Shown: one piece after another, positions 1-7,205 of the stretch
Numbering within the stretch: position 1 is the stretch's first letter
Layout: every line of letters begins with the position of its first letter
DNA from: JADLGL01 sp964611195
GTDB lineage: Bacteria; Pseudomonadota; Alphaproteobacteria; Rhizobiales; Kaistiaceae
Assembly (NCBI GenBank): GCA_964611195.1
Contig: CAZSXA010000073.1
Span: forward strand, 1-10,547
Length of the DNA stretch: 10,547 bases
Reading direction: 5' to 3'
The notes under the pieces: model-generated
Databases searched by the model: none
The model's input: the letters and a program-made list of their open reading frames with translations, nothing else
What the model was told of the DNA's origin: nothing
Made by a program: the position numbers and the translations under genes

Positions 1-651
1 GAAAGTGCCGGAGGAATGCACCGGCTGCGGCGGCGGCGGCAGCGGCGGATCGAGCGGGAACACCAGTTCGAACTCCGGCTGCAGAAGCTCCGGATTGATC
101 TCGTAGCTGACGATCGTCACGCGCCATTGCTGCGTGGCGTTACCCTGATAGGGACGCGTCACCGCGCGATAGTCGTGCGCGGCGTCTTCCCAGGCATCGA
201 GATAACGACCGGTCGAGACCTGCTGGATGCGGTGAATGCCGCCGCCGAGATCGGTCATAAGCCAGCGCTGGGTGTTGTTGTTCTGGTTCGGGCGGGTGAC
301 GGCGTTGTAGTCGTTGCCCGAGTTCTCCCAGGCGTCGAGGTAGCGGTCGGAGGAGACCTGCTGAAGCGTGTAGACGTCGCCGCCGACATTGGTCATCCGC
401 CAACGCTGCGTGTCGTTGTTCTGCTGCGACCAGATCACGGCACGATAGTCGTGACCGCTGTCCTGCCACGCGTCGAGATAACGGCCGGACGAGACCTGCT
501 GGATGGTGACGATCTGCGCCGACGCGGGGAGCGCGGTGGCGATTGATGCGGCGATGCCGACGAAGGCGGCGGCGATTGCGGCCTTGAAGCCCCGACGTGC
601 GTCGGTCCGGCGAGACCGGGAACGGCCCCAGAGATTGCGGTAGTCGATCAT
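1..651 (-). CDS. Ricin-B-type beta-trefoil lectin-like secreted protein (3' end outside window)
   Basis: Reading the minus strand from ATG 651-649 gives 217 codons without a stop up to the window edge, so the C-terminus is missing. The start has a good Shine-Dalgarno AGGAG at 659-663, 7 nt upstream. An Arg-rich N-terminus, a hydrophobic Ala/Ile stretch (about residues 22-41) and ASA|Q at 43-46 look like a Sec signal peptide. Then follow three tandem units of exactly 46 residues (51-96, 97-142, 143-188), each with QQVS..RYLDAW, a DY.AV core and the Q-x-W signature of ricin-B folds (Q82-W84, Q128-W130, Q174-W176). Such domains usually bind carbohydrate; the ligand here is unknown. After the repeats comes a Pro-rich segment (P202-P210). 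The protein may be a short lectin or the front of a larger secreted enzyme. The gene lies downstream of, and in the same direction as, the phytase-like gene, but a terminator separates them. Confidence 0.82.
   Translation of the reverse strand, partial: MIDYRNLWGRSRSRRTDARRGFKAAIAAAFVGIAASIATALPASAQIVTIQQVSSGRYLDAWQDSGHDYRAVIWSQQNNDTQRWRMTNVGGDVYTLQQVSSDRYLDAWENSGNDYNAVTRPNQNNNTQRWLMTDLGGGIHRIQQVSTGRYLDAWEDAAHDYRAVTRPYQGNATQQWRVTIVSYEINPELLQPEFELVFPLDPPLPPPPQPVHSSGTF
88..501 (-). repeat. Three tandem 138-bp coding repeats (ricin-B units)
   Basis: The units are 364-501, 226-363 and 88-225, read on the minus strand, each 46 codons. Each begins with CAGCAGGTCTC and keeps the frames encoding RYLDAW and T-Q-x-W. 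The copies are clearly diverged at DNA level, so this is an old internal duplication typical of beta-trefoil folds, not a recent expansion. Confidence 0.8.
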
Positions 652-770
652 TGGTAGACTCCTGAAGTTCGTGTTGCTCAGAAATCTCCCGCCACGATCG
701 TTCGCCGGTTGTTGTTGCCTCCGACGTTGCCGACGAAACTGACGCGTCCGCGATGAACCTCCACTGAACG
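652..770 (-). promoter_or_regulatory. Intergenic region upstream of the lectin-like gene, with a GTTCA direct repeat
   Basis: This gap follows the terminator of the phytase-like gene, so the lectin-like gene should have its own promoter here. On the minus strand GTTCA occurs at 769-765 and again at 758-754. The 11-bp period is typical of direct-repeat sites for OmpR/PhoB-type response regulators. No convincing -10 or -35 box is visible. Only the SD AGGAG at 659-663 is clear. Confidence 0.3.
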
Positions 771-802
771 CAAAAAGAAGCGCCGGCCCGAAGGCCGGCG
801 CT
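771..802 (-). terminator. Rho-independent terminator of the phytase-like gene
   Basis: A perfect 10-bp GC-rich stem (779-788 pairs with 793-802) has a 4-nt loop that reads TTCG on the minus strand, the very stable UUCG tetraloop. It is followed on the minus strand by TCTTTTTG (778-771). It lies 27 nt beyond the stop codon of the 829-3048 gene. On the plus strand the stem has no T-tract after it, so it acts in the minus direction. Confidence 0.9.
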
Positions 803-828
803 CCGCATGATCAATGCCTTTCGGACGA

Positions 829-3048
829 CTAGAAGAGGTCGTCCGCAGCACCCAGCGTGATGAACTGGGTCTCGCCCGGCGCATCGTCGGTGCCGTCATT
901 GTCGATCACGAGATAGACCGTGCCGTCGCTCGTCACCGCAAGACCTTCCGGCTTGTCCGAGATCCAGCCATTGGTCGCGAGCATCTCCTCGAGGACATCA
1001 ACCGCCTGAGTCTTCTCGACGATCTCGAGCTCCTCGCCGGCAGCAACCGGCGTGACCGTCGACAGGTCGATCGTGGTGATCACCTTGTAGGTCGAGTAGA
1101 CGCCCGGCTGGTTGTCGCGCTCGATGATCGCGAAGGTCGAACCGCCAAGGTAGGTGATCTCGGAAAGACCGACCCAGCCGCCATTCGGTGACGTCGGTTC
1201 GTTCAGCTCATAGCCGACGAAGCCCCACTCACCGGTCGACGGCGTGTAGATGCCGAGCTTGACCTGATTGTCGGCGTCATCTTCCCACTCGCGCTGGAAG
1301 GCCACGATCACATGCTCGGTGCCGTCCTCGGTCCACGAGGCAACGCCCTCGAAGCCGTTGTTGATCATGTTGGCGTTGACCGCGTCGGGGAGACCAATCT
1401 CTTCCTCGACGGTGCCGTCTTCGGCAACCGAGAGGAGGAGGTTCGGGCGCTCCGCACCGGCATTGCCTTCAGACACCACCCAGAAGCCACCGCCGTCGCG
1501 AAGGGCGATGCCCTCCGGATCGTAGTGCTTGATCTCGCCGTCGAGAGTGAGCGCAACGTAGTCGTCGATGAGGGCGAGCTCACCGCTGACGTCGATGGTG
1601 TAGATGCGCGATTCGACGAACGCAGAGTCGTTGACGGCGTAAAGGGTCGGACCCTCGCCCGCTGCGACCATGCCGGAGAGCGCGCCCCAGCCGATCGGCC
1701 CGCCTTCGTCGTCCGAGTTGGACGCAATGGTCGGGTAGAAGGATTCGTCGGCCGTCTTGCTGAAGATCTGCAGCGTCGAGCGAAGGTCGTCCTCGGCCGC
1801 GTCTTCTTCAGTCGCCACGACGAACAGCCCGCGAGAAGGAATCGCAAGGAGTCCCTCGGGGGCGATGTTGGTCGGCAGGACCTGGATGAATTCCGGCTCG
1901 TTGCCCGCGCCGGCATCGGCGAAGACGAGAATGAAATTGGAGCGCTCCGAACCGATGAAGATCAGCGTGTCGTCGCCGAAGACCGCAGTCTCGGCGCCTT
2001 CCGGCTCCGCGCCCTTGTTGTCGGAACGACCGTCATTGTAGTTGCCGATCGCGATCGCCAGGCGATCGAGGTTGTTGCCGGCGTCATATTCAATGGTGCC
2101 GTCAACGTTGAAGATCGTGAAGCCGCGCGAGCCACCCTCGTAGTCGCCTTCGTCGGCGGTAACGAAGCGGGTGTCGTCGATCCATGACACGGCGTCCGGT
2201 TCGCGCGGAACGTCGTCGAGCGAGGAGTGCGCGGTGATGATGCCGTCATCCTCGGTGTCGATGCCGTCGAGATCGACCGCGCCGGCGGAGAAGTGGTTGA
2301 CGACTTCGCCCGTGGCGAGGTCGACGATGGCGAGGTGATTGTTCTCCTGGATCGTCACCACGGCCATGTTCTGGGAGTTGATGTCGACATATTCCGGCTC
2401 GGGGTCGCTCGGCGCAACCTCGGCAAGCCCGGTGAGATCGACGATCGTGACGTCATCGCAGTTCGTGGGCATGCCCGAAGCATCGAGCGAGAACACCGCG
2501 AGGTGGCCCGCCGGAAGCTGCGGGATGACGCCGTCATCGAGATCCTCGTCGCGCTCGTTCTCGATCGCGATGGCGAGGAAGGTGCCATCCGGGCTGACAG
2601 CCAGCGAATCCGGCTGACCGGCGACATCGCAGGTGGCGACGATCGAGCGGTCGCTGATGCTGACAACGGAGACGTGGCCGCTCGGCTCGGTGAAGCTCTC
2701 CGAGGTGTTGACGCCGACCATCACATGGTCGCCCGCCGTCACAACCGATGTCGGCTCGCCGCCCATCTCGACGCGGCCGGCACCTTCGGGCGCAGCCGGA
2801 TCGGCGATGTCGACGAAACCGATCGCCTCGCCGGGGCTGTCGGAATAGATCAGCATCATGCCGTCGGCGGTCGCGGTGACGATCTCTGCCGCAGTCTGGG
2901 TCGCCGGGTCCATGCCTTCGGCGAGATTCCAGAACACCGGGTAGGTGCTGATCCGCTCAAAGAAAGGCGCTTCCTGCGCGTGAGCGCTGGTCGCGGCGAT
3001 GACAATGGCCGACGCGGAAAGCATCAGCACGCTCGCTCGTTTGGTCAT
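829..3048 (-). CDS. Exported esterase-like phytase family protein
   Basis: The product is 739 aa from ATG 3048-3046, which has SD AGAGGA (3055-3060) 6 nt upstream. The frame is open 50 codons further up, but those residues precede the signal peptide and are not protein-like. Residues 1-24 are a Sec signal ending AHA|Q, so the protein is periplasmic or secreted. Residues 60-430 read like beta-propeller blades, for example VSPDGTFLAIA (151-161) and APEGLLAIPSRGLFVVATEED (396-416). Residues 440-735 match the 'esterase-like activity of phytase' family (PF13449): DPEGIAL (510-516), FWVVSEGN (522-529), NNGFEGVAS (563-571), LSEITYL (628-634), SDKPEGLAV (698-706). The protein is very acidic with only two Cys (140, 197). 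Proteins of this family are often annotated as phytase-like from fold, and the true substrate, phosphate ester or otherwise, is not proven. It appears monocistronic, with its own terminator, and is divergent from the MMPL gene. Confidence 0.85.
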   Translation of the reverse strand: MTKRASVLMLSASAIVIAATSAHAQEAPFFERISTYPVFWNLAEGMDPATQTAAEIVTATADGMMLIYSDSPGEAIGFVDIADPAAPEGAGRVEMGGEPTSVVTAGDHVMVGVNTSESFTEPSGHVSVVSISDRSIVATCDVAGQPDSLAVSPDGTFLAIAIENERDEDLDDGVIPQLPAGHLAVFSLDASGMPTNCDDVTIVDLTGLAEVAPSDPEPEYVDINSQNMAVVTIQENNHLAIVDLATGEVVNHFSAGAVDLDGIDTEDDGIITAHSSLDDVPREPDAVSWIDDTRFVTADEGDYEGGSRGFTIFNVDGTIEYDAGNNLDRLAIAIGNYNDGRSDNKGAEPEGAETAVFGDDTLIFIGSERSNFILVFADAGAGNEPEFIQVLPTNIAPEGLLAIPSRGLFVVATEEDAAEDDLRSTLQIFSKTADESFYPTIASNSDDEGGPIGWGALSGMVAAGEGPTLYAVNDSAFVESRIYTIDVSGELALIDDYVALTLDGEIKHYDPEGIALRDGGGFWVVSEGNAGAERPNLLLSVAEDGTVEEEIGLPDAVNANMINNGFEGVASWTEDGTEHVIVAFQREWEDDADNQVKLGIYTPSTGEWGFVGYELNEPTSPNGGWVGLSEITYLGGSTFAIIERDNQPGVYSTYKVITTIDLSTVTPVAAGEELEIVEKTQAVDVLEEMLATNGWISDKPEGLAVTSDGTVYLVIDNDGTDDAPGETQFITLGAADDLF

Positions 3049-3349
3049 ACCCGTTCCTCTGTTTGATTGAGATGCGGAGAAGCGCACCCGGACAGCCTTG
3101 GCCCGGGTGCATCCGCCCGCGCATCGGCTATCCGGCTTCTGTCTCAGTTTTGTGTCGGTTGGATCGTTGGCGACCGGCGCTGATCCGATCGCGCGCAATC
3201 GCCGTAGCAGAGGTCAACCGTATGTGGAGGGAAGCGGTGTCGGTCATCCAACGAACATTTGGCCGCCCCTTGCGGTACACACTTCGCATATAGCGCTCCT
3301 GTCACTTCGTCCTGCTGAAAGCCCATCAATTCAACCACGGATAGGTCCT
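3049..3349. promoter_or_regulatory. Divergent intergenic region between phytase-like and MMPL genes
   Basis: About 300 bp without a credible gene. It should hold promoters for both flanking genes. Visible items are the SD of the phytase-like gene (3055-3060), an 8-bp inverted repeat with an 11-nt loop (GCACCCGG 3084-3091, CCGGGTGC 3103-3110) and TGATCC at 3181-3186 followed after 18 nt by TAGCAG (3205-3210). No strong sigma-70 promoter stands out. Confidence 0.45.
3181..3210 (+). promoter_or_regulatory. Possible RpoE-type promoter upstream of the MMPL gene
   Basis: TGATCC (3181-3186), an 18-nt gap, then TAGCAG (3205-3210). The geometry equals that of the element in front of the ECF sigma gene at 10251-10280, and matches my memory of the R. 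sphaeroides RpoE promoter. It would leave a leader of about 130 nt before ATG 3350. TGATCC is common by chance in this sequence, so this is weak evidence. Confidence 0.2.
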
Positions 3350-5428
3350 ATGAGATCGACCCTTCGCTGGATTGTTCCCGCCCTCGTTGTTCTCGTGTGG
3401 CTGGGAATCAGCGGCACCGGCGGTCCCTATTTCGGCAAGCTCGGCGAGGTGCAGAGCCAATCGGCCGAGGACTTCCTGCCGGCAACCGCCGAATCGACCG
3501 TGGTCCGCGAGATCCAGCAGGCTGCGGCCGCCGATTCCGGGCTGCCCGCCATCATTGTCTTCACCGCCGACGACGGCATCAGCGATGCCGCGCAGCAGAC
3601 CATCGCCGGCTTCGCCGACCCGATCCGGGGCGTGGAGAGCGTCGTCAGCGTCTCGCCGCCGATCCCTTCGGAGGATCGCGCCGAGGACGGACGGCCGGCG
3701 GCGCTCGTCGTCTACGCAACGATCGACACCGAGGGGGCTCCTGAACTCGCGGTCGACGAAATCCGAACGATCCTCGAGGGGACGCCGGAGGGCGTGGTGT
3801 CCTACGTCACCGGCCCTGCGGGCTTTGCCGGCGATCTTTCAACCGCGTTCGCAGGTATCGACGGTATTCTCCTGCTGGTCGCCGTGGTGGCGGTGCTCAT
3901 CATTCTCGTGCTGGTCTATCGCAGCCCGATCCTGCCGCTGGTGGTTCTGTTCAGCGCGGTGTCGGCTCTCGGCGCTTCGGTGGTCCTGGTCTACTTCATG
4001 GCCGACGCGGGATGGATCGTCCTCAACGGCCAAGCACAGGGCATCCTCTTCATCCTCGTCGTCGGCGCCGCTACCGACTACGCTCTACTCCTGGTCGCCC
4101 GGTATCGCGACGCGCTGAAGCATGAGAGCGACCACCTCAAGGCGCTTAGGTCCGCCTGGCGCGGCGTGCTGGAGCCAATCTCGGCCTCCGCGAGCACGGT
4201 CATCGCCGGGCTGCTCGTGCTGCTGCTTTCCGACCTCAACTCCAACCAGGCACTCGGCCCGGTGGCGACGGTCGGAATCGTCTGCGCCTATGTCGCGGGC
4301 CTAACGCTCCTTCCCGCGCTTCTGGCACTGATCGGCCGGCCGGCGTTCTTCCCCGCCACGCCGCGCGTCACCAACGATCCGGAGAAGTCGGAGCCCGGCG
4401 GCCGGCTGTGGGCGCGCATTGCTGCCTTCGTCGAAGGCAGGCCGCGCGCGGTGTGGGTCACGACAGCGGTCATCCTCGCTGTCTTTGCGGTCGCCGCCCC
4501 GCGTATCGACGCCACCGGCGTTGCGCAGTCGGAGCTCTTCATCGGCACGGTGGAGTCCGTCGAGGGCCAGGAGGTTCTGGCAAGCTACTTCCCGGCCGGT
4601 TCGGGCACGCCCGTGGTGGTGATCAGTCCCGCCGCGTTGTCGGGCGAAGTGACGGCCGCAGTCGAATCCGACGAAGCTGTTTCGAGCGCGTCGGTCCAGG
4701 GCGAAGCCTTCACCTATGAGGGGCGCGAACTCGTCGAGATCGACGCCACGCTGATCCACGCGGCCGACAGCGATGCCGCACTGGATGCGATCGAGCGCAT
4801 TCGGAGCGCCGTGTCGGAGATCAACGAGGCGGTTCTGGTCGGCGGATCGAGCGCAACGAACCTCGATTCCCGCGATGCGGCGACGCGCGACCTCTGGACC
4901 ATCGTCCCGATCGTGCTGGTCGTGATCACGCTGATCCTCATCCTGCTGCTGCGCTCGGTCCTCGCGCCGTTGCTGCTGATTGCGACGACCGTCGTGTCGT
5001 ACCTCTCCGCGCTCGGCATCTCTGCGCTGGTGTTCGAGTTCGCCTTCGGCTTCCCCGGAGCCGACCCGGCCGTGCCGCTGTTCGCGTTCGTCTTCCTCGT
5101 CGCGCTCGGGATCGACTACAACATCTTCCTGACCACGCGTGTCCGCGAGGAGGCGCTGTCGCATGGCACGCGGCCCGGCATTCTCCGCGGCCTGAAGGCA
5201 ACCGGCGGCGTCATCACGTCGGCGGGCGTCGTCCTCGCCACGACGTTCGCGGCGCTCGCGGTGATCCCTATCCTGTTCCTGGTGCAGATTGCCTTCATCG
5301 TCGCGCTGGGCGTCCTGATCGACGCCATCATCGTGCGCTCGTTCCTCGTGCCCGGCCTCCTCTACGATGTCGGGCCGCCGATCTGGTGGCCGTCGCGAAA
5401 GGCGCGCGAGGCTAGTCCCGCTCGATAA
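3350..5428 (+). CDS. MMPL family (RND superfamily) transporter
   Basis: The product is 692 aa. I place the start at ATG 3350 because it begins directly with the first membrane helix (about 7-23); the longer open frame from 3098 adds 84 residues that are not membrane-protein-like. The SD is weak. The plan is the two-fold RND/MMPL one: helix 1, an outer loop (about 24-168), five helices (about 170-330), helix 7 (about 368-384), a second loop (about 385-515), then five helices (about 517-672). GAATDYALLLVARYRD (239-254) and GIDYNIFLTTRVREE (587-601) are the paired Asp-Tyr motifs of the proton relay (D243/Y244, D589/Y590). Such proteins use the proton gradient to move lipids or other hydrophobic molecules across the inner membrane; the cargo is unknown. 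It resembles the YdfJ/actinobacterial MmpL type, not HpnN. The 3' end overlaps the convergent methyltransferase gene by 17 bp. Confidence 0.87.
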   Translation: MRSTLRWIVPALVVLVWLGISGTGGPYFGKLGEVQSQSAEDFLPATAESTVVREIQQAAAADSGLPAIIVFTADDGISDAAQQTIAGFADPIRGVESVVSVSPPIPSEDRAEDGRPAALVVYATIDTEGAPELAVDEIRTILEGTPEGVVSYVTGPAGFAGDLSTAFAGIDGILLLVAVVAVLIILVLVYRSPILPLVVLFSAVSALGASVVLVYFMADAGWIVLNGQAQGILFILVVGAATDYALLLVARYRDALKHESDHLKALRSAWRGVLEPISASASTVIAGLLVLLLSDLNSNQALGPVATVGIVCAYVAGLTLLPALLALIGRPAFFPATPRVTNDPEKSEPGGRLWARIAAFVEGRPRAVWVTTAVILAVFAVAAPRIDATGVAQSELFIGTVESVEGQEVLASYFPAGSGTPVVVISPAALSGEVTAAVESDEAVSSASVQGEAFTYEGRELVEIDATLIHAADSDAALDAIERIRSAVSEINEAVLVGGSSATNLDSRDAATRDLWTIVPIVLVVITLILILLLRSVLAPLLLIATTVVSYLSALGISALVFEFAFGFPGADPAVPLFAFVFLVALGIDYNIFLTTRVREEALSHGTRPGILRGLKATGGVITSAGVVLATTFAALAVIPILFLVQIAFIVALGVLIDAIIVRSFLVPGLLYDVGPPIWWPSRKAREASPAR

Positions 5429-6626
5429 GGAACTGCGAGACGTCGGTGGCGCCGGAGGAGAAACTCGCGACGCAGCCGCAGAGATAGAGTTCCCACATCC
5501 GCCTGAACCGCTCGTCGAAGCCGAGCGGTACGATGTCGTCCCAGCGATCCAGGAACCGCTCGTGCCAGCGCCGTAGTGTTTCGGCATAGGAGAGGCGGAG
5601 CGAGAGCACCTCGGAGAAGCGCATCCCCAGCGCCTCGACCTGACGTTTCATGATGCCCTTCGTGGGCAGCATGCCGCCGGGGAAGATGTAGCGCCGGATG
5701 AAGTCGACGTTGCGGCGGTAAGCCTGAAAGCGCTCCTCGGCAACGGTGATGATCTGCAGGCCTGCCCGTCCGCCGGAGCGGAGGCGGTCGCGAATCGCAC
5801 CGAAGAACACCGGCCAGTTTTCCTCGCCGACGGCCTCGAACATCTCGATCGAAACGATCTTGTCGAAGGATTGCGAGACGTCGCGATAGTCCTCGATGCG
5901 GATCTCGACGCGATCGGCGAGGCCGGCGTTCCGCATCCGCTCCCGCGCATAGGCCGCCTGCTCCTTCGAGAGCGTCACGCCGACAACCTTGCACCCGGTC
6001 GTGCCCGCGGCAAACTCGGCAAAGCCGCCCCAACCGCAGCCGATCTCCAGAACCTCGTCATCCGCCCCAATGCCAAGCGTTTCGACGATACGTCGATATT
6101 TCTCGGTCTGCGCCTCTTCGATCGTCATCTCCTCGCGTTCGAACAGGGCCGAGGAGTAGGTCATCGTGTCGTCGAGCCAGAGCCGGTAGAACGCGTTGCC
6201 GAGGTCGTAATGGTAGGCGATGTTGCGGCGCGACCCGGCGCGCGTATTCGCACGGAGGCGGTGCCACATGCGCAGCGCCGCGCCGAACAGCGCTGTCGCC
6301 CGCATCGGTCCGGCAAGGGCTTCCTCGTTGGCATAGGCAAAGTCGAGAACCGCCTGCAGGTCCGGCGTCGACCAATCCCGGTCCATGAAGGCTTCGGCGA
6401 AGCCGACATCGCCGCGCAGCAGCATCTTGCGGATGGCCGCACCGCGATGGAAATCGATCTCCGCCGCTGGTCCGGATGCCCCGCTGTCGGCGACGTGGAC
6501 GGCCCCGTTCGGGAAGCGAAGCGTCATCGACCCGGCTGAAATGCTGCGGAGCCAGGCCGACGCCATCCGCGCCCACATGCCGCGAAGAGGAGTCTTCGGA
6601 GTGTCGGTCTGGGCGATGCTAGTCAC
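5412..6626 (-). CDS. CFA-synthase-family SAM-dependent fatty acyl methyltransferase (UfaM-like candidate)
   Basis: The product is 404 aa from GTG 6626-6624, with SD GAGAGGA (6634-6640) 7 nt upstream. Family marks in order: HYDLGNAFYRLWLDDTMTYSS (139-159), the SAM-binding VLEIGCGWGG (192-201), GVTLSKEQ (216-223), SIEMFEAVG (259-267), YIFPGGMLP (313-321), and the C-terminal WHERFLDRW (354-362). The family methylates double bonds of acyl chains on phospholipids at the inner membrane. Compared with E. coli Cfa as I remember it, bicarbonate ligands E239 and Y317 are kept (E264, Y347) but C139 is Ser159 and H266 is Gln291. That suggests a product other than a cyclopropane ring, for example the methyl-trans-unsaturated chain made by UfaM on the way to furan fatty acids. 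Its location close to an FAD oxidase/DUF1365 pair and an ECF sigma gene supports this. It is divergent from the 6702 gene. Confidence 0.87.
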   Translation of the reverse strand: MTSIAQTDTPKTPLRGMWARMASAWLRSISAGSMTLRFPNGAVHVADSGASGPAAEIDFHRGAAIRKMLLRGDVGFAEAFMDRDWSTPDLQAVLDFAYANEEALAGPMRATALFGAALRMWHRLRANTRAGSRRNIAYHYDLGNAFYRLWLDDTMTYSSALFEREEMTIEEAQTEKYRRIVETLGIGADDEVLEIGCGWGGFAEFAAGTTGCKVVGVTLSKEQAAYARERMRNAGLADRVEIRIEDYRDVSQSFDKIVSIEMFEAVGEENWPVFFGAIRDRLRSGGRAGLQIITVAEERFQAYRRNVDFIRRYIFPGGMLPTKGIMKRQVEALGMRFSEVLSLRLSYAETLRRWHERFLDRWDDIVPLGFDERFRRMWELYLCGCVASFSSGATDVSQFLIERD

Positions 6627-6659
6627 GACAGTGTCCTCTCACAGGCACCAATCCGGGTT

Positions 6660-6687
6660 TGACGTGTTTACGTATCTATACGCGTCA
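6660..6687. promoter_or_regulatory. 28-bp imperfect palindrome in a divergent promoter region (candidate operator)
   Basis: The 75-bp gap between the methyltransferase start (6626) and the next start (6702) contains half-sites TGACGTGT (6660-6667) and ACGCGTCA (6680-6687); 20 of 28 positions are symmetric. It includes TTGACG (6659-6664), a -35-like box on the plus strand, and reaches the SD AGGAG (6687-6691) of the 6702 gene. I find no matching -10 at normal spacing and no TGATCC here. A dyad in so short a gap is likely to bind a regulator controlling both directions; which one cannot be told. Confidence 0.4.
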
Positions 6688-6701
6688 GGAGTGGAGCGCC
6701 G

Positions 6702-7205
6702 ATGACGACCGTTGTTGTCAACGACAAAATGCAGAGCGGCTATCGCTACGAACTCACCGAGCTGGAGGGAAAGAACTTCGACGCGGAGTTCCAGCCCGAC
6801 CTCACGCCCAAGCAGATGCTGGCTTTCGGCGTCTTCTGCGGCAAGTACATGACCGACTGCCGCGACGAATTCCCGCGCGACTGGTTCGCGGACGCAAAGC
6901 TCTCGCCGGACGGCGCGGATTGTAGCCTCAACTATTTCGGCATCAAGGCCAGCCAGCCGCTCTCGGAATGGCAGCGCAAGGGCTGGATTCACCCGGATGA
7001 TCCACGCGGCTGGTTCCAATGGTACTGCCGTTACTATCGCGGTCGGCGCATGCCGGAGGAGGATCGCCGCCAGATCGGCCGTTGGAAGGCGATCCGTCGG
7101 CATATCGGCCAGATCAGGAAGAACTGCGAGCCCGGCGACATGGCGTGCCGGCGGCGCCAACGCCAGGCCCTGCTGCACTGGGCCTATGACAGCCGAAAAC
7201 TCTGA
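6702..7205 (+). CDS. Trp/Cys-rich hypothetical protein, first gene of SDR operon
   Basis: The product is 167 aa from ATG 6702, with AGGAG (6687-6691) and GGAG (6693-6696) upstream. I do not recognise a named domain. There is no signal peptide or membrane helix, so it is likely cytoplasmic. It is rich in aromatic and basic residues: seven Trp (61, 90, 95, 104, 107, 128, 160), a dense core WIHPDDPRGWFQWYCRYY (95-112), and an Arg-rich tail. Six Cys include two CX6C pairs (C46/C53 and C142/C149) plus C74 and C109, which could hold a metal or disulfides. The next gene, an SDR, starts 22 nt after its stop, so the two are almost certainly co-transcribed. Codon use looks like the neighbours. The real coding nature is supported by the SD, the tight operon spacing and the ordered composition. 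Function is unknown; a role in the surrounding lipid or oxidative-stress module is inference. Confidence 0.8.
   Translation: MTTVVVNDKMQSGYRYELTELEGKNFDAEFQPDLTPKQMLAFGVFCGKYMTDCRDEFPRDWFADAKLSPDGADCSLNYFGIKASQPLSEWQRKGWIHPDDPRGWFQWYCRYYRGRRMPEEDRRQIGRWKAIRRHIGQIRKNCEPGDMACRRRQRQALLHWAYDSRKL

Noticed and set aside
140..814. Minus-strand 224-aa frame over the lectin-like gene
   Set aside because: It is a frame-shifted Arg-rich shadow and crosses the terminator stem; the correct frame shows the ricin repeats and a signal peptide.
1312..3066. Plus-strand open frames opposite the phytase-like gene
   Set aside because: Arg/Asp/Val-rich shadows of a clear signal-peptide protein on the other strand; no SD-start logic and no domains.
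3049..3198. 50-codon upstream extension of the phytase-like gene
   Set aside because: It would place a signal peptide inside the protein; ATG at 3048 has a good SD right before it.
3098..3349. 84-codon N-terminal extension of the MMPL gene
   Set aside because: The residues are Pro/Arg/Ser-rich, precede the first membrane helix, and run through the intergenic region; ATG 3350 gives the normal family N-terminus.
4301..5587. Long minus-strand open frame (428 aa) opposite the MMPL gene
   Set aside because: The translation is low-complexity Arg/Asp/Gln-rich text with no family motif, typical of an antisense frame in GC-rich DNA; the plus strand carries an unmistakable RND protein.
5412..6626. 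Plain cyclopropane fatty acid synthase (cfa) as the name
   Set aside because: The family is right, but two ring-closing site residues are replaced and the gene sits beside the Ufa-like pair, so the symbol cfa would overstate the function.
6998..7003. TGATCC inside the 6702 gene (others inside genes near 4751 and 8636)
   Set aside because: It lies in coding DNA; at 6998 no TA-starting hexamer follows after 18 nt. It shows that the hexamer alone is common by chance here.
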